DNA of 64,000 nt, from contig NZ_JAOQKJ010000011.1 of NCBI RefSeq assembly GCF_025567405.1, positions 22,235 through 86,234 on the forward strand, in the 5' to 3' direction. The stretch comes from Suilimivivens aceti. GTDB lineage: Bacteria; Bacillota; Clostridia; Lachnospirales; Lachnospiraceae. The translations under genes were made by a program, and so were the position numbers. Below the pieces are notes generated by a model, which worked only from the letters and a program-made list of their open reading frames with translations, ran no database searches and had not been told where the DNA came from. Below are positions 52,216-60,916 of this stretch, piece by piece (the stretch's first letter is position 1; each line of letters starts with the position of its first letter).

Positions 52216-53007
52216 TTAGAAGAATGAGTTCAGGATATTTCCGGCACTGTACACATTGCTGTAGGTACCGTTTGCTGTATAGGTATTGGACCTAGTACTC
52301 TCCTTAGCTGCTGTATAGTCGATCATGGAAGCCTGAGCAGATACCTTATATCCATAGGCACCGGTCGTTCCAAACAGATTCTTCACCGTACCCATATCAG
52401 ACTTCTTAAAGGCTTCCTCATCAAGAGAAAGGCTGCTGTCGCTGTTCACGGTAATTCCAACCCTCGAAAGAAGCTTCGCATTGGCGCTGGTGACAGCTGC
52501 AAGCGTATCTGCCTTACTCTGCAGATTTTTGGAAGAAGCTGCTGATGTTTTACTGAGCAGATCATTATAATCTGTCACGAAACCGGATACAGCCTTATAA
52601 ATCGCATCGGTATCATATTCTTCTGAAATAGTTGTTTTTCCTGTCTCATCTGTTGTTTTTACGTTCTTTTTCTGAAAAACAGATTTACTTCCCTTCACCA
52701 GCAGACTGTCTGCTGATTCCTTCATCGTATCAGCCGCCTTCTCAATCTCTGAAAGCGTCTTTGCGGAATCGGCTGCTGTAGAAATGGATTTTTTCTTTGT
52801 CTCTGTGTCCTTTCCTGTGGAAGCAGCCTTATCTGCAGCATCCTTCGCATAATAAGCCTTCATCAGCTTCCCGTAACTGCCATTCTTAATGCTGGCATAA
52901 TCGGAAAGGAAATTTAAATTACCAAGACTGTTTCCCCTGCTTGTCGTCATACTCTGGAACAGATAGGAATAGTCCTGCCTTGCATTTACATTAATTCTGA
53001 TCCCCAT
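52216..53007 (-). CDS. FliD C-terminal-like protein
   Basis: 263 aa. The second half resembles the C-terminal part of flagellar cap FliD (YKAVSGFVTDYNDLLSKTS, then LLSRVGITVNSDSSLSLDEEAFKKSDMGTVKNLF), but no N-terminal FliD domain, no flagellar genes nearby, and an Ala/Lys/Thr-rich middle. Several Lachnospiraceae carry such lone proteins. Role unknown; it may be an adapted extracellular or envelope protein, though no signal is evident. Confidence 0.7.
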   Translation of the reverse strand: MGIRINVNARQDYSYLFQSMTTSRGNSLGNLNFLSDYASIKNGSYGKLMKAYYAKDAADKAASTGKDTETKKKSISTAADSAKTLSEIEKAADTMKESADSLLVKGSKSVFQKKNVKTTDETGKTTISEEYDTDAIYKAVSGFVTDYNDLLSKTSAASSKNLQSKADTLAAVTSANAKLLSRVGITVNSDSSLSLDEEAFKKSDMGTVKNLFGTTGAYGYKVSAQASMIDYTAAKESTRSNTYTANGTYSNVYSAGNILNSFF

Positions 53008-53130
53008 ATTCTCACTCCCTTGACCTTCACAGGTACCTCCGTGTACCCGCTGATAACTTCACTTCATGTTACTTTTATAATAGCACTGTTTCCTGCTGAT
53101 TACAAGTAACCTTCCCTATAAAACTCGTAA

Positions 53131-53164
53131 AACAAAAAACCTCAGTACATCGACTGAGGTTTTC
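53131..53164 (-). terminator. Terminator of tRNA-Leu
   Basis: AAAACCTCAGT and ACTGAGGTTTT form an 11-bp stem; read on the minus strand it is followed by TTTTTTGTTTT. Confidence 0.85.
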
Positions 53165-53167
53165 ACG

Positions 53168-53251
53168 TGCAGGAAAAGAGACTTGAACTCTCATGGTATT
53201 GCTACCACACGGACCTGAACCGTGCGCGTCTGCCAATTCCGCCATTCCTGC
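53168..53251 (-). tRNA. tRNA-Leu (CAG)
   Basis: 84-base class II tRNA: acceptor GCAGGAA/TTCCTGC, long variable arm (GGTAGCAATACC), anticodon loop TTCAGGT with anticodon CAG, T-arm GAGTTCAAGTC, discriminator A. Consistent with Leu for CUG codons. Confidence 0.94.
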
Positions 53252-53262
53252 GAACAAATGTT

Positions 53263-53291
53263 ATTATATCTGCTTTCCTTTCATTCGTCAA
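53263..53291 (-). promoter_or_regulatory. tRNA-Leu promoter
   Basis: Minus-strand TTGACG (53286-53291 on +), 17-base spacer, TATAAT (53263-53268), just 11 bases before the tRNA 5' end. Confidence 0.8.
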
Positions 53292-53340
53292 CAGGTTTTT
53301 TGAATTTTTTTAAAATTTTAAATATTTGCGATAATTTCCA

Positions 53341-54444
53341 CTATTTATCGTTGTTCCTTTGTGTCATGAAATTCTCCAGTGTGATCTCCACCAGTGACTT
53401 CATGATCCGCTGAATTGCCTTCCGGGTAGGTTCATCTACCTCCCTTGCTGCTTCCAGTACATTCTGCACAGACTTCCGTATATCAGCACCGAACTCAAAT
53501 ACATTGGAAGCCTCCGACGCAGACACTACCTCATAGAGCGTATCAATGAACACATGCTTTTCTTCATCTGTCAGTGACAGGATCCATTCATTCATGGCCG
53601 CATCCCTGATGAGCTTGCCGCTGCTCATATTTCTGGCACGCACAAAGGATCTGTCCTCAACCTTCCAGCTGTATGCATTGTGCTGCAGCATACCGATCCC
53701 ACGACTCTCCACCACCTCATAGCTGCTGTGATCCTCCAGGATCATACCTACAATCGAAGATCTCGGTATAAATTTGGAAACCCTGTCTGCAATCTGCTCG
53801 TAGTGTCCCTCTGCACGGATTTCCGGCCGGAATCCCGGGCCATCATTATTATAAACATGAAGAAGCTTTCCTCTTGCCCTTTCCGAGCAGTTCATAGCCG
53901 CATAAACTGCCAGATTTCCTCCCTTGGAATGACCTCCGGCATAAAAGGAACCGGCAATCCATGAGGATACCTTATCCATATAGGCAACACTTAAATGCTG
54001 GCTGGACAGCGGCTTTGAAAAAGCAAGATTCAGATCTTCCTTCCAGCCAATGATTGTAGCATCCGTTCCTCTGTAGGCGATATAGGTTTCTTTATTCTCG
54101 AGTATATAGGTGATCGCCGAGAACTGCGTTTCATCATCCACATTGATCACGTTGACATAATAATTCATTTTCAGCGTCCCGAATCGTCTGGAATCCGCTG
54201 CCGCCTCAAAAAGCTCTTTATTATACTGCTTATACCAGTAATCATCCAGGAGATGATCCCTGTCTGGATGGTGATAAATATCCTGGATACTTATCAGCTG
54301 ATTCCTCTCCTCCAGTCCCGGTACAAAACGTCCGAAATTCATATACACCATCTGGCACAGCACAAGAGAATCCACTTCATTTAATGGTTCCTGTAAAAAG
54401 CTGATATCTCCATGCTCCCGAACATAATCGATGATGTTTCCCAT
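53341..54444 (-). CDS. DUF2974 (Mbeg1-like) lipase-fold hydrolase
   Basis: 367 aa. The motif GGHSKGGNLAVYAAMN near 170-185 is a lipase elbow (GxSxG), preceded by ITYILENKETYIAYRGTDATIIGWKEDLNLAF as in DUF2974 proteins. The N-terminal segment NIIDYVREHGDISFLQEPLNEVDSLVLCQMVYMNF is family-typical. Substrate unknown. No secretion signal. ATG 54444 follows an AGGAAAGGAAAC tract. Confidence 0.83.
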   Translation of the reverse strand: MGNIIDYVREHGDISFLQEPLNEVDSLVLCQMVYMNFGRFVPGLEERNQLISIQDIYHHPDRDHLLDDYWYKQYNKELFEAAADSRRFGTLKMNYYVNVINVDDETQFSAITYILENKETYIAYRGTDATIIGWKEDLNLAFSKPLSSQHLSVAYMDKVSSWIAGSFYAGGHSKGGNLAVYAAMNCSERARGKLLHVYNNDGPGFRPEIRAEGHYEQIADRVSKFIPRSSIVGMILEDHSSYEVVESRGIGMLQHNAYSWKVEDRSFVRARNMSSGKLIRDAAMNEWILSLTDEEKHVFIDTLYEVVSASEASNVFEFGADIRKSVQNVLEAAREVDEPTRKAIQRIMKSLVEITLENFMTQRNNDK

Positions 54445-54496
54445 TCCTGTTTCCTTTCCTGTATTCTGTTATGCTTCCCATCTTAAAGCCCCATGC

Positions 54497-56176
54497 TCAT
54501 GCTTCATGCCCGGCAGATCTTCTTAACATATTCTGAAAATCCCCTGCCGGGACGGGCCTGCTGAAATAATAACCCTGCAATATATCTGCCTGTTCTTCCA
54601 CTGCCACATCATAAATGCCTTCTGTCTCCACGCCTTCCATGCAGACCTTCAGTCCGAGAGAATGTGCCAGCAGGATAATATGCTTGATGATATTCCTGTC
54701 TACATTATTTTTTTCACACTCTGCCACAAAGCACTGCTCTATCTTCAGGCAGTCTACTGAAATATCCTGTAAAATATCAAGAGAGGCATAACCTGTTCCG
54801 AAATCGTCCAGTGCTACCAGTACCCTATGTTCGCGCAGCTTATTCATGGTACGCATCAATACCGGAAGATCATGTGCCTTGCAGCTTTCCGTCAGCTCCA
54901 TCATCAGTCTTTCCGGCGGGAACTGATACTCCTTCAGGATTCCCAGTACATATTCAGCAAAATCATCATCCTTCAGCTGTTTGTAGGATACATTTACATT
55001 AACGATCAGGCTGTCAGAAAAATCCATAACCTGGCTGATCGCCGTTCTTACAGCATATGCTCCTACTTCCTTCATCATACCTGTTTCTTCCAGGATCGGA
55101 ATAAATTTGGCTGGTCCAATTCCTGGAAATCTGCCATTTTTCCACCGGAGCAGTGCCTCACATTCCACGATCTGCATGGATTTCGGCTCTACGATCGGCT
55201 GATAATACAGCTCAAACCCTTCAAAATCATTTCTGACACAGCGTTTCAGCTCTTCGATCAGACGCAGATGCTCCAAATACTGCTCCCGGATCTCCCTGGT
55301 AAAGACAGCTAACTGCCCCTTCCCCTGTCTCTTGGCACGTTCAAAAGCATACTGTGCATTTTTTCTCAGTATATCCGGCTTTTCCGCCTGATCCGGATAC
55401 TTACATACACCGGCTGACAGCTGAAGCGATACCTTAATATCATTGGACAGTGAGATATCCATTGCCTCATCCGTCATCCTCGCATAAATATCCTTCATAT
55501 CCTGCAGCGTACCATATGGATAATGAACTGCAAACTGATCACCTTCAAGCCGGTACAATGTCGCTGACTGTGGAATGCATTTGCTTATCCGCAAGGCAAA
55601 ATTCTTGATGATCTCGTCACCACCGCTATAGGTATACAGGTCATTGATTCTTTTAAAGTCATCAATGCCTACGATCATCAGACAGCCCGAAGCATTTTCA
55701 TTTTCAAAGGTATCTGCGATGTCCTTTACTGCCACATAAATGTTAGGCACATGGGTCAGCTCATCAGTTGTATCATCGACCCTTTCCAGAATCCCCATAC
55801 AACAGACAGGGCTGATTTCTGTGTCCCTGTTCATAACACCATGGCTGCGTACCCTGACATATTCTCCATTCCGTTTTCTGACCCTGTATTCCAGCAGCAT
55901 ATAATCTGTTTTGCCAGTCCGTATACGCTCCATTTCTTCATCGAAATGAGCCAGATCCTCCGGATGGATAAAGCTCCTCCACATCCTGGCAAATCCATCC
56001 ACATATTCCCCGGGCAGTTCAAAATCATTTACTGCCTTGGGCGACCATCTGACCCTTCCCGATATATTCTGCATAAAATAGTAGTCTTCCCTGAGCTTGC
56101 AGACTGATTCAAAAAAAATATTTTCCAACCCCTCATTATTGTACTTCACATGCTTCCCTCTTCTGTATGAAATCAT
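54497..56176 (-). CDS. PAS-GGDEF-EAL c-di-GMP phosphodiesterase
   Basis: 559 aa. PAS-like sensor (about 30-130, RMWRSFIHPEDLAHFDEEMERI), GGDEF domain with degenerate active site (EGDQF in place of GGDEF, residue ~215), then EAL domain with ECEALLRW, NVNVSYKQL, LDDFGTGYASLDIL, DCLKIEQCF and MEGVET, all catalytic positions seemingly kept. So it most likely breaks down c-di-GMP, with the GGDEF part as a regulatory module. Confidence 0.9.
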   Translation of the reverse strand: MISYRRGKHVKYNNEGLENIFFESVCKLREDYYFMQNISGRVRWSPKAVNDFELPGEYVDGFARMWRSFIHPEDLAHFDEEMERIRTGKTDYMLLEYRVRKRNGEYVRVRSHGVMNRDTEISPVCCMGILERVDDTTDELTHVPNIYVAVKDIADTFENENASGCLMIVGIDDFKRINDLYTYSGGDEIIKNFALRISKCIPQSATLYRLEGDQFAVHYPYGTLQDMKDIYARMTDEAMDISLSNDIKVSLQLSAGVCKYPDQAEKPDILRKNAQYAFERAKRQGKGQLAVFTREIREQYLEHLRLIEELKRCVRNDFEGFELYYQPIVEPKSMQIVECEALLRWKNGRFPGIGPAKFIPILEETGMMKEVGAYAVRTAISQVMDFSDSLIVNVNVSYKQLKDDDFAEYVLGILKEYQFPPERLMMELTESCKAHDLPVLMRTMNKLREHRVLVALDDFGTGYASLDILQDISVDCLKIEQCFVAECEKNNVDRNIIKHIILLAHSLGLKVCMEGVETEGIYDVAVEEQADILQGYYFSRPVPAGDFQNMLRRSAGHEA

Positions 56177-56295
56177 ACCCTTCCGCTGTCATTCTACATG
56201 TCAGTATACCTTTTTCTGTCAGAAAAAGAAAGTGACATTTCTCATAATTTTTCGAAAATATACATATAATCATAAAAAAGCAGGACTCATTGCCC

Positions 56296-57606
56296 ATGTC
56301 TGCTGCGCTTGCTATTATCCAAAAATGTAATTCATTTCTATGGGGTGGTCCCCTCCTTCTTCTACTTATGGGAACACATCTGTTCTTTTCCTTTTACCTC
56401 CATTTTCCTCAGGGAAAAACCTGGAAAGCCGTCCGGATGTCCTTTAAAGGAAAAGATGATGACCAGAATAACCTTTCCGTTTTTGCCACATTGTCCACCA
56501 CTCTTGCCGCAACGCTCGGTACCGGTAATATCGTAGGTGTTTCTACTGCAGTTGCCCTTGGTGGTCCCGGTGCTGTCTTCTGGTGCTGGATCACCGGTGT
56601 ACTTGGCATGGCTACCTCCTATGCTGAATGCTATCTCAGTGTACGCTACCGCAGCAGGGATAAAGCCGGTACACATGTCGGAGGCCCCATGTACGTGTTC
56701 CGGAACGGACTCCATATGCCTCTTCTTGGCAGCTTTTACGCTGTTCTGACACTGCTTGCTGCTCTCTTTGTCGGCTGCACAACACAGTCAAATTCCATGG
56801 CTGAGACAGGGAAAAGCAGCTTTCACCTTGCTCCCTCCCTGACCGGATTCCTGGCTGCCATACTGGCAGGCCTTGTCATTGTTGGCGGCATCAGATCTAT
56901 CGGAAAGGTCTGTGTCCGGCTGGTTCCCGTTCTGGCCATCCTGTTTACCGGCAGCTGCCTTCTTCTGCTCTTCCTGAACCGCACCTGCCTGTTTCCGGCA
57001 ATTGCACTGATCCTTAAGGATGCCTTTACCGGAAAAGCGGTCGGAAGTGGTCTGTCCGCCGGCAGCCTGATGAATGTCCTCCGCTATGGGATTGCCCGTG
57101 GATTATTTACCAACGAGGCCGGCATCGGGACCTCTTCCATTATGGCTGCCACTTCCAGCGAGGAAAGCCCTTCCAGGCAGGCCTATGTGTCCATGACTGC
57201 CGTATTCTGGGATACCGTCGTCATGTGTCTGCTGAGTGGGCTTGTCATTGTCACTAATATATTAAAAAGACCACAATCCGTACTCCATGCCTCTCAGGGT
57301 ACCCTTACGGATGCGGCCTTTTCTTCTCTTCCATTTTTTGGGAATGGCTTCCTCTCCGTCTGTCTGATTGCCTTTGCACTGACCACCCTCATCGGCTGGT
57401 CCTATCTTGGTGAAAGTGCTGTCACCTATCTGACTGGCGGCAGAGGTCTCTTTCTTTATAAGGTAGCTTATATCGTTATGATCTACATAGGTGCGATCCT
57501 TCCACTGCAGACTGTCTGGGAATGTACAGATCTGATCAATGCCTGTATGGTCATCCCAAACGTTCTTGCCCTTTTTCTTCTCCGCAGGGAAATTCAGATC
57601 ACATAA
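56296..57606 (+). CDS. Alanine/glycine:cation symporter (AGCS family)
   Basis: 436 aa, about 11 membrane helices. Signature: ATLSTTLAATLGTGNIVGVSTAVALGGPGAVFWCW (about 65-99) and RGLFTNEAGIGTSSIMAATS near 275-294. Imports alanine or glycine with Na+ or H+. Start ATG 56296 after AGGA; a TTG two codons upstream is also in frame. It ends 13 bases inside the convergent Rrf2 gene. Confidence 0.9.
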   Translation: MSAALAIIQKCNSFLWGGPLLLLLMGTHLFFSFYLHFPQGKTWKAVRMSFKGKDDDQNNLSVFATLSTTLAATLGTGNIVGVSTAVALGGPGAVFWCWITGVLGMATSYAECYLSVRYRSRDKAGTHVGGPMYVFRNGLHMPLLGSFYAVLTLLAALFVGCTTQSNSMAETGKSSFHLAPSLTGFLAAILAGLVIVGGIRSIGKVCVRLVPVLAILFTGSCLLLLFLNRTCLFPAIALILKDAFTGKAVGSGLSAGSLMNVLRYGIARGLFTNEAGIGTSSIMAATSSEESPSRQAYVSMTAVFWDTVVMCLLSGLVIVTNILKRPQSVLHASQGTLTDAAFSSLPFFGNGFLSVCLIAFALTTLIGWSYLGESAVTYLTGGRGLFLYKVAYIVMIYIGAILPLQTVWECTDLINACMVIPNVLALFLLRREIQIT

Positions 57607-58028
57607 TTATCAATCATCTCCGTCTGCCACTCGACCAGATCTGCCAGCGTTACTCTGTCTACGACTCCCTTGATCGCCTCATCCAGCATCTGCCAGAGCT
57701 TCAGCGTAGCACAGGTTTCCTGCCTGTCACAGGTATTGACCTCATCATCCAGACAGGCTACCGGTGCAAGAGAGCCTTCCGTAAGGCGGAGTATCATCCC
57801 AACTGTATAGCTTTCCGGATCTCTGGCAAGCTTATAGCCTCCCTGCGGACCGCGGATGCTTTTCACATAACCCGCTTTATTCAAGCTGGAAATGATCTGT
57901 TCCAGATATTTATCAGAAATGTCCTGTCTCGCAGCAATATCCTTGATCCTTACCGGGGCATCGCTGTCATGCAGTGCCAGATCCAGCATCAGACGCAGGG
58001 CATATCTTCCCTTGGTTGAAATCTTCAT
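57594..58028 (-). CDS. Rrf2-family (IscR/CymR-like) regulator
   Basis: 144 aa. Winged-helix start MKISTKGRYALRLMLDLALHD, recognition region DISDKYLEQIISSLNKAGYVKSIRGPQGGYKLARDP, and a cysteine cluster CLDDEVNTCDRQETC that resembles the [2Fe-2S] ligands of IscR (spacing 7 and 5 instead of 5 and 5). Start ATG 58028 with AGGAGG 6 bases before. A promoter with an embedded near-palindromic site is upstream, shared with a divergent MATE gene. Confidence 0.9.
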   Translation of the reverse strand: MKISTKGRYALRLMLDLALHDSDAPVRIKDIAARQDISDKYLEQIISSLNKAGYVKSIRGPQGGYKLARDPESYTVGMILRLTEGSLAPVACLDDEVNTCDRQETCATLKLWQMLDEAIKGVVDRVTLADLVEWQTEMIDNYVI

Positions 58029-58048
58029 ACAAAACCTCCTTTTCCCCA

Positions 58049-58078
58049 ATTATACTACTAGTTTACTAGGAATTGCAA
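58049..58078 (-). promoter_or_regulatory. rrf2 promoter with operator in the spacer
   Basis: Minus-strand TTGCAA (58073-58078 on +), 18-base spacer, TATAAT (58049-58054). The spacer holds CCTAGTAAACTAGTAG with two CTAGT half-sites, the kind of direct or inverted half-sites bound by Rrf2 proteins. The divergent MATE gene starts 70 bases further, so one site may serve both. Confidence 0.65.
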
Positions 58079-58150
58079 TAGTTGACTTTTCCTGTATGGA
58101 TGGGTTACCATAGATAATGTTCCCCTTTTTATGGGGAAATGGAGGTTTTT

Positions 58151-59449
58151 ATGCAGAAAAAATACTGGGGATTTATTCTCCCCTCTACGTTATCTTTTTT
58201 ATTAACAGGAATTTATTCCATTATTGACGGCATTTTCGTAGGCAGAGCCATGGGTGACATGGGACTGGCTGCTATTAATATTGCCTGGCCGCTTGTAGCA
58301 CTCATCATCGCCCTTGGTACCGGTATCGGTATGGGGGCTTCTGTTATGGTGTCTTTAAACCGGGGTGCCGGCCGTGATGATGCGGCAGACCAGATGGAGG
58401 GAAATGCACTGTTTCTTCTTGTCGTTTCCTCTCTCATCCTGACCGGGATCCTCTATTTCTTTGGTTCTCCCCTGATGACGCTTCTGGGTGCTGCAGGAGA
58501 AGTGCATACCCATGCCATGACCTATCTTCACTATATTCTGTATGGTGCGGTGATCCAGACAGTTGCCAGTGGTCTGACACCCCTGATGCGTAACCGTGGT
58601 GCTGCCGTTTACTCCATGTGTGCCATGGCCTGCGGCTGTATCCTGAACATCATCCTTGATTATGTTCTGATACTTGTATTTCCATTAGGTCTGATGGGTG
58701 CCGCTATTGCAACAGTGCTTGGACAGCTTGTCACTCTGATCTTTGCCCTTTTCTTCTATTTAAAGAAAGAAAACCGGATCTCCCTTACCAATATAAAGCC
58801 CTCCGGATCCGCAGTCAAATCCATCCTTAAGGTAGCAGCCTCCCCTTTCGGACTGACTTATCTGCCTTCCGTCACCATTATACTGATGAATCTGCAGTGC
58901 ACCAAATATGGTGGTGATGAAGCTGTCAGCGCCTATGCTGTCCTTGCCTATCTGGTTTCCTTCATGGAGCTTCTCGTTCAGGGTATCAGTGATGGTGCGC
59001 AGCCACTCTTAAGCCTGAGCAAGGGCCAGAATGATAAAAAAACACTACGCAGCTATACACTGCTTACCTTTGCTCTCGGTATCGGTGTTGGTATCCTGAG
59101 CGGCTCCCTTATGTTCCTTCTGCGCCATCAGATCCCCGTTTTCTACGGTACCTCTGATGCAGCAGCAGAGCTGATCATCCATGCTGCACCTGCCTTTTCT
59201 CTTGTTATGGCTCTTTATGGACTGACCAAGCCCTCTGTTTCTTACTTCTATGCAACAGAGCATCTGAAGCAGTCCAGTACTCTTGTTTATGGAGAGGTTC
59301 TGCTGACAGTCGGTACCATCCTGACACTGCCAATCGTCCTTAAGCTAGATGGCGTATGGTTTACCATGCCCTGCGTACAGGTGGTCCTGTCCGTACTGGC
59401 AGTTCTGTTCCTACTGACCCATAAAAAAGAAATTACACCTTCAGAATGA
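58151..59449 (+). CDS. MATE-family efflux transporter
   Basis: 432 aa, 12 membrane helices. FLLTGIYSIIDGIFVGRAMGDMGLAAINIAWPL at the N-terminus and repeated GAAxATVLGQLVTL-type segments fit the MATE NorM/DinF type. Exports drugs or organic cations using Na+ or H+. Start ATG 58151 with GGAGG 6 bases upstream; an ATG at 58139 overlaps this site. Divergent from the Rrf2 gene, which may regulate it. Confidence 0.9.
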   Translation: MQKKYWGFILPSTLSFLLTGIYSIIDGIFVGRAMGDMGLAAINIAWPLVALIIALGTGIGMGASVMVSLNRGAGRDDAADQMEGNALFLLVVSSLILTGILYFFGSPLMTLLGAAGEVHTHAMTYLHYILYGAVIQTVASGLTPLMRNRGAAVYSMCAMACGCILNIILDYVLILVFPLGLMGAAIATVLGQLVTLIFALFFYLKKENRISLTNIKPSGSAVKSILKVAASPFGLTYLPSVTIILMNLQCTKYGGDEAVSAYAVLAYLVSFMELLVQGISDGAQPLLSLSKGQNDKKTLRSYTLLTFALGIGVGILSGSLMFLLRHQIPVFYGTSDAAAELIIHAAPAFSLVMALYGLTKPSVSYFYATEHLKQSSTLVYGEVLLTVGTILTLPIVLKLDGVWFTMPCVQVVLSVLAVLFLLTHKKEITPSE

Positions 59450-59460
59450 AATTAACTGAT

Positions 59461-59847
59461 TCAGCCATCGTACCAATCCGCTAATCTTTTAAGCAAATTA
59501 ACAGAAGGGTTCCGTGTTCCATTCTCAAGTTTCTTTGGCATAGATTCCCTTACAATACGCTTAAATCTTGAAAGACCTTTCTCTTTCACATTTGCCTGAT
59601 AGGCTGTACTCTTCCTGTATGATTTCTTACCCGTTGTTTCTGCTGCTTTTGCTCCAGCAATCTTAGGACCACGTTCTACTGTATAGAAGTTACTGCCCTT
59701 TATCCTCGCTCCTTTTGGCTCATGAGAATGAATCTTGGCTTTCTCCTTTGTGTGAATGACCATAGGCTTGTCATCCACTTTTTTATCTTCAATGTTCTCA
59801 CCTTCTTTCGGAAAATTTCTGATTAAATCTTTATAAACTCGTTGCAT
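59461..59847 (-). CDS. Hypothetical basic protein, 128 aa
   Basis: Lysine-rich, no recognised family. Segments KSTAYQANVKEKGLSRFKRIVRESMPKKLENG and NPSVNLLKRLADWYDG. No clear ribosome site before ATG 59847; an in-frame ATG further down is also possible. Composition changes here, at the likely edge of an integrative element. Confidence 0.45.
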   Translation of the reverse strand: MQRVYKDLIRNFPKEGENIEDKKVDDKPMVIHTKEKAKIHSHEPKGARIKGSNFYTVERGPKIAGAKAAETTGKKSYRKSTAYQANVKEKGLSRFKRIVRESMPKKLENGTRNPSVNLLKRLADWYDG

Positions 59848-59935
59848 AATTTGCTTCGTCTGTATATACTATAGTTAGTAGATGGGCTATATGCCTATCA
59901 TGTGGACTGACACATAAAATCCGAAATTCTTTCCA

Positions 59936-60031
59936 GACTTCGGGTGCCGGACAGTTGGCTGGCAACGGAAAAACCAGTTTGCTTATCGGACTTCGGGTGC
60001 CGATCAGTTGGCGGACAACAGAAAAATCAGT
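59936..60031. repeat. Direct repeat of 43 bp, period 53
   Basis: GACTTCGGGTGCCGGACAGT at 59936 recurs from 59989 as GACTTCGGGTGCCGATCAGT; the 43-base copies differ at six positions. They lie upstream of the sigma-like gene, within a 260-base space with no gene. They could be remnants of an element end or regulatory repeats. Confidence 0.75.
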
Positions 60032-60114
60032 CATTAAAGGAAGGTGTCATCTGCTACGGCAGACGAACCTTCCTTTTAAATTTGCCAAAATACCATTTAG
60101 ATATAAGGAACTTA

Positions 60115-60900
60115 ATGCTTATGACTAAGAAACAGGCTATTGCCATCATCACCAAGTGTGCAAAACAATACCAGCAGTATTTAGAAGGTAATCAGGTTGT
60201 TTTTGTCTATCGTGACGAAAACAATAAGTCAAACCATACTGCTGTAAGATTTCATTCGCATAACTTTCTCCACTTTACAGGAGTCACTCCAAGAACAGGA
60301 ATGAATGCAAATGGCTTCTATCGTGCTGCCCTGAATAATAGGTTAACAGGCGAAGATGTTGCCCTTGACGATAGCTGGAACTATACCGACATCCTCTGGA
60401 ACGGCATACAGGCTGAAAAGGTTCAACGGGCATTTGAGAAGCTGAATTACCGGGAACAGACCTTGTTTGAAAAGCGTCTTGCGATTTGCATAACCTGTGG
60501 GCGTGTCGGCTCATGGAAAGGCCGCCCCACCTTCGAGGAACTGGCAGTTATGTTTGAGGGCAGCACTGCCAGCGGTGCAGAGCGAGCCTACCGGAAAGCG
60601 GTGGACAAACTGGCAGAACTGCTGGTTGCCGAAGGTGCGCTCCATGCCGTCCGACTGAAACAGAAATCCAAGACTAAGCGCAAAAAGAAAATCACCGCCG
60701 CAATCTACGAATACCAAGCAGACTGCGACGGCGAAAGGGGCGAGATTCAGGTTGATTTTGAGAACGGCACAGCAGAAATAGTCCGGCTTGCCGATTGGGA
60801 TACGATAAAAACCAACCGCTTTGCGAACAAGGCCGTAGCCTATCTTCTAAACTGTGAGAACGAAAAATTGCCCAAGGAAACGATAGTGGCATTTGAATAA
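60115..60900 (+). CDS. PBECR4-type N-terminus fused to sigma-like C-terminal domain
   Basis: 261 aa. Residues 1-85 (QAIAIITKCAKQYQQYLEGN, VFVYRDENNKS, VRFHSHNFLHFTGV) look like the PBECR4 family (phage-associated Barnase/EndoU/ColicinE5/RelE-like fold). From about 95 on (KVQRAFEKLNYREQTLFEKRLAICITCGRVG, FEELAVMFEGSTASGAERAYRKAVDKL) it matches the sigma-70-like proteins of Firmicute integrative elements. The two may be a natural fusion or a recombination scar. Start at ATG 60115, AAGGA 5 bases upstream. It precedes a two-component system by 16 bases. Confidence 0.75.
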   Translation: MLMTKKQAIAIITKCAKQYQQYLEGNQVVFVYRDENNKSNHTAVRFHSHNFLHFTGVTPRTGMNANGFYRAALNNRLTGEDVALDDSWNYTDILWNGIQAEKVQRAFEKLNYREQTLFEKRLAICITCGRVGSWKGRPTFEELAVMFEGSTASGAERAYRKAVDKLAELLVAEGALHAVRLKQKSKTKRKKKITAAIYEYQADCDGERGEIQVDFENGTAEIVRLADWDTIKTNRFANKAVAYLLNCENEKLPKETIVAFE

Positions 60901-60916
60901 CGAAGGAGTGAGATAT

